A stretch of 64,000 nt of DNA from the NCBI GenBank assembly GCA_938045615.1, contig CALIBC010000007.1, positions 1-64,000 of the forward strand. The letters are read 5' to 3'. This DNA is from an uncultured Clostridia bacterium (lineage in GTDB: Bacteria; Bacillota; Clostridia; Peptostreptococcales; Anaerovoracaceae). Positions 61,592 through 64,000 of this stretch are shown one piece after another. Within the stretch, counting starts at the first letter, position 1; the number at the start of each line of letters is the position of its first letter. The translations under genes and the position numbers were made by a program. The notes under the pieces were generated by a model. It had not been told where the DNA came from and did no database searches. It saw nothing but the letters and a program-made list of their open reading frames with translations.

Positions 61592-62351
61592 GATTCGCAC
61601 CTCCGCTTGTAAGCGCCGTCAAAGTGTCGGATATACGCGCAAACATTCTGTCGTTTTCCATATCACCGCGATAGATCTGGTGAAACAGCTGTCCGTCTTT
61701 GATGAAAAGTACACGTTTGGCGTGGCTCGCCGCCTTGACGCTGTGAGTAACCATCAGAATCGTCTGCCCGGCATCATTGATCTTTCCAAACAGATCGAGC
61801 AGGTCCTCCGCAGAACGCGAATCAAGAGCCCCCGTAGGTTCGTCGGCAAGCACCAGCTTGGGACTTGTTATAAGCGCTCTTGCCGCCGCCACGCGCTGTT
61901 TCTGTCCTCCCGACACCTCATACGGATATTTTTTCAAAAGCTCCGAAATACCCAGCGTTTTCGCAATCGGCTCCAAATCTCTTTCTATTGCATCAGGATC
62001 GTCCCCCGCAAGTACGCGCGGAAGATATATATTGTCCCTGAGCGAAAAACTGTCCAAAAGGTTGAAATCCTGAAACACGAAACCGAGGTTTTCTCTTCTG
62101 AATTTTGATATTTCGGCATCCTTTATCCGCGCAATATCAGTACCGGCAAGCAAAACCTGTCCTCCCGTCGGACGATCCAGCGACGCCAGAATATTGAGGA
62201 GCGTCGTCTTGCCCGACCCCGATTCACCCATGATCGCCACGTATTCACCGTGGTCGACGGAAAACGTTACATTCCGAAGCGCCGTCACCTTGTTCGCGCC
62301 AAATCTCGTCGTGTAGACTTTGTTCAAATTTTTTACTTCCAATAATGTCAT
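61581..62351 (-). CDS. BceA-type ABC transporter ATPase
   Basis: A 256-residue ATPase of the peptide-detoxification exporter. 'GESGSGKTTLLN' Walker A (39-50), 'FVFQDFNLLDSFSLRDNI' Q-loop, 'VSGGQKQRVAAARAL', 'LADEPTGALDSRS' and 'VTHS' in the H-loop are seen. The Asp-after-switch region is typical for BceA. GGGAG precedes the ATG at 62351. A terminator-like hairpin and a BceR-type inverted repeat lie upstream, so expression is probably induced by the neighbouring two-component system. Confidence 0.92.
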   Translation of the reverse strand: MTLLEVKNLNKVYTTRFGANKVTALRNVTFSVDHGEYVAIMGESGSGKTTLLNILASLDRPTGGQVLLAGTDIARIKDAEISKFRRENLGFVFQDFNLLDSFSLRDNIYLPRVLAGDDPDAIERDLEPIAKTLGISELLKKYPYEVSGGQKQRVAAARALITSPKLVLADEPTGALDSRSAEDLLDLFGKINDAGQTILMVTHSVKAASHAKRVLFIKDGQLFHQIYRGDMENDRMFARISDTLTALTSGGANHEK

Positions 62352-62383
62352 GATTCTTATCTCCCTTCACGAAAAAGTCTACC

Positions 62384-62415
62384 AAAAAAATTGAGGCAAT
62401 GCCTATACATTGCCT
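62384..62415 (-). terminator. Hairpin terminator/attenuator between bceS and bceA
   Basis: An 8-bp stem (aggcaatg / cattgcct, 62394-62415) followed on the minus strand by caATTTTTTTGG (T-run 62384-62390). It lies nine bases past the kinase stop and about 32 bases before the ATPase ATG. Confidence 0.75.
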
Positions 62416-62424
62416 TTCAAAATG

Positions 62425-63474
62425 CTATTCATATCTTACATTTTTGTAAGGGAGCCGGATTTTTATTCTGGTGCCGCTCCCGGGTTCAGATTCCGCATCG
62501 AACGTGATATTTATTTTCTTTGCCGCCATGTTGCAAAGATAAAGCCCTATGCCTGTCGCCTGTTTTTTCGCTCTGCCGTTAAATCCGGTAAATCCTCTCT
62601 CAAAAATGCGCGGAAGGTCTTCTTTTCTTATCCCTATACCACTGTCTTCTATTACTATCGTGGCCTTGTCGGTATCCTCGCCCTCAGGCACTTTGTTTAT
62701 CCCGCCCTTTCCGCCCGATGCGCCGCCGGGGGTCTCAAGATAAATTGCTATCCTGCCGTTTTCCGTATATTTCAATGAGTTTGAGAGGATCTGGGAAATT
62801 ATAAATTCGAGCCACTTCTCATCACTCTTTATCCTCAGCCCGACAGGTTCATAATCAAGGCTTATGTGTCTTCGTATGAAGAATATCGAATATTTTTTTA
62901 CAACTTCATTGATAATCTTGTCCACGTCCACCGTAGAAAAACTGAAGTCGGTATTCACATCCTCAAGCCGCATATACTGCAAAGCCATGTTCGCGTATTC
63001 TTCGATATGTATAAGCCCGGTTTTCATCGCCCCCTTGTGAGGATCCGACGAAGCCTGCACAAGCAGACTGAGAGCGGTTATCGGCGTTTTGATCTGATGC
63101 ACCCACATCGAATAATAATCGTGCGCTTCCTCCCTCTGCCTGTCGGCTTTTGCCGCAACATCACGGGCAAGGTCAAAAGCCTCGAAAACGATTTTGAGAT
63201 AGAGTTCTTCATCAAGCCCCGACGGTTCAGGCAGGCACTCATCGGAGTACGGCAATGTTTTCAAAGCCTCGCGAAGTTTCCTTACCTTGAGGCGGTATCT
63301 CCGGAACCCTGCCAAAAAAAATACGACATACGCGATGAGACACAAAACCATCTCATATATGTATATGTCCGTTCTTACTTCTCCCAGATGCCCAACCACG
63401 GCAAAGATCAGAATCATGAGCGCAAAGCAGACAATATTCGTTTTTTCCTTTTTTATATACGATATCAGAATCAT
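62425..63474 (-). CDS. BceS-type intramembrane-sensing histidine kinase
   Basis: A 349-residue kinase with two close TM helices (about 14-30 and 38-56) and almost no extracellular loop, as in BceS kinases that read the transporter's activity. The phospho-acceptor is H126 in 'MWVHQIKTPITA'. The N box ('QILSNSLKYT'), G1 ('EDSGIGIRKEDL') and G2 ('GTRIKIRL', 'GIGLYLCNMAA') are intact. The final codons contain the inverted repeat TTACA-N4-TGTAA (62436-62449). Confidence 0.93.
   Translation of the reverse strand: MILISYIKKEKTNIVCFALMILIFAVVGHLGEVRTDIYIYEMVLCLIAYVVFFLAGFRRYRLKVRKLREALKTLPYSDECLPEPSGLDEELYLKIVFEAFDLARDVAAKADRQREEAHDYYSMWVHQIKTPITALSLLVQASSDPHKGAMKTGLIHIEEYANMALQYMRLEDVNTDFSFSTVDVDKIINEVVKKYSIFFIRRHISLDYEPVGLRIKSDEKWLEFIISQILSNSLKYTENGRIAIYLETPGGASGGKGGINKVPEGEDTDKATIVIEDSGIGIRKEDLPRIFERGFTGFNGRAKKQATGIGLYLCNMAAKKINITFDAESEPGSGTRIKIRLPYKNVRYE
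62436..62449. promoter_or_regulatory. Candidate BceR-type operator
   Basis: TTACA-tttt-TGTAA, a 5-bp perfect inverted repeat with a 4-base spacer. This matches the BceR-like consensus as I recall it (TNACA-N4-TGTAA). It lies about 85 bases upstream of the bceA ATG, inside the bceS 3' end. Confidence 0.6.
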
Positions 63475-63509
63475 TCTATGCTACACCCCTTTTGCATGCC
63501 GCGCCGAAG

Positions 63510-64000
63510 TTATTCGATTATATACCCCATGCCTTTTTTGGTCTTTATAAGGTCGCTGATATTCTCGTCTGCAAGCTTTCTGCGCAGTCTCGACATATTT
63601 ACGGTAAGTGTATTTTCATCGATAAACGTCTCATCTTCCCAGAGTTTGGTCATTATGTCTTCACGGCTTATGATCCGCCCTTTATTCCGCATGAGAATTT
63701 CCAAAATCATATATTCATTTTTTGTGAGTCCTATTTTCCGACCCTCAAAACTCAAGCTTGCATCCGTCATGTTGAGAAGGATTCCGCCGTGTTCGATGAC
63801 GGCGCTGTTCGACGCGGGCGAAAATTCATACGTTCTCCTAATCAGAGCCTGTACCTTCGCTACCATTACGTCCATATTGAAAGGTTTGACGATAAAGTCA
63901 TCGGCGCCCATGTTCATCGCCATGACTATGTTCATATTGTCACCCGCCCCCGACATAAATATTATCGGCACGCCGGAAACCTCTCTTATACTTCTGCACC
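63510..64000 (-). CDS. BceR-type response regulator (OmpR/PhoB family), N-terminus beyond window edge
   Basis: The frame stays open to the right edge; about 162 C-terminal residues plus the stop are seen. The receiver's end ('IREVSGVPIIFMSG', 'MGADDFIVKPF' with the switch Lys) and the winged-helix output domain ('LTKNEYMILEILMRNKGRIISREDI', 'TVNMSRLRRKL', 'KKGMGYI') are present. The phospho-acceptor Asp lies outside the window. It is 35 bases upstream of the kinase gene, forming a bceRSAB order. Confidence 0.92.
   Translation of the reverse strand, partial: CRSIREVSGVPIIFMSGAGDNMNIVMAMNMGADDFIVKPFNMDVMVAKVQALIRRTYEFSPASNSAVIEHGGILLNMTDASLSFEGRKIGLTKNEYMILEILMRNKGRIISREDIMTKLWEDETFIDENTLTVNMSRLRRKLADENISDLIKTKKGMGYIIE

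Overview
The window reads as a contiguous piece of a low-to-mid GC Firmicutes (Clostridia) chromosome. Evidence: AGGAGG-type ribosome binding sites with ATG and occasional TTG starts, sigma-A promoters of the TTGACA/TATAAT type, an ffs-dnaX-ybaB-recR cluster, a rimP-nusA-rnpM-ylxQ-infB-rbfA-nrnA-truB-ribF-rpsO-pnp block, a tsaE-tsaB-rimI-tsaD-ABC-F block like Bacillus ydiBCDEF, Rex plus a 2[4Fe-4S] ferredoxin (anaerobe-like redox), an LtaS-type polymerase, and a BspA-type/InlB-repeat surface protein. A family XIII/Anaerovoracaceae-like anaerobe (Mogibacterium or oral Eubacterium type) would fit, but that placement is a guess. No IS element, prophage, CRISPR array, tRNA or rRNA gene was found. 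Nearly all genes lie on the minus strand; plus-strand exceptions are the NSS symporter, ferredoxin, TraX-like protein, queuosine-precursor transporter and a PNPOx-like flavoprotein.

Layout. 1-4.0 kb: a large secreted LRR/InlB-repeat protein, its C-terminus cut by the window edge. 4.7-12.7 kb: AGCS symporter, pyruvate carboxylase, MscS, TypA. 12.9-21.9 kb: pncB, uvrA, uvrB, ltaS-like. 22-26.7 kb: folD variant, yitT, NSS symporter (plus), recR, ybaB. 26.8-32.8 kb: dnaX, SRP RNA, nitrilase-family amidase, a P-loop/Asp23 fusion, ferredoxin (plus), rex, acpP, traX-like (plus). 32.9-38.4 kb: ABC-F ATPase, the t6A genes tsaD/rimI/tsaB/tsaE, an ECF S-component. 38.6-41.3 kb: pepV, a NifU-like scaffold, a yhhQ-type transporter (plus). 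41.4-53.2 kb: the translation/RNA superoperon, pnp back to rimP. 53.2-58.8 kb: a three-gene FtsX-type ABC exporter coupled to tagO, then comEB and truA. 59.0-64 kb: a PNPOx-like protein (plus) and a BceRSAB-type peptide-sensing/detoxification module whose response regulator runs off the right edge.

How the genes work together: the core is housekeeping, covering translation initiation, transcription antitermination, tRNA modification (t6A, two pseudouridine synthases, a queuosine-precursor transporter), RNA decay, and DNA repair and replication. The envelope theme is strong: LtaS-like polymerase, TagO, BceRSAB, an FtsX-type ABC exporter, an Asp23-like fusion and a giant surface protein.

Most notable signals: (1) short tandem duplications (18-42 bp units) recur in intergenic regions and inside conserved genes, including in-frame insertions in truA and truB; (2) a seven-codon leader ORF with a strong RBS overlaps the pepV start; (3) a BceR-type inverted repeat sits in the last codons of bceS, ahead of bceAB and a terminator; (4) the pnp ribosome binding site lies in the loop of a perfect 9-bp hairpin; (5) FolD lacks the usual catalytic Lys and Gln; (6) a P-loop domain is fused to an Asp23-like domain. 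No complete undescribed defence or metabolic system is convincingly visible.
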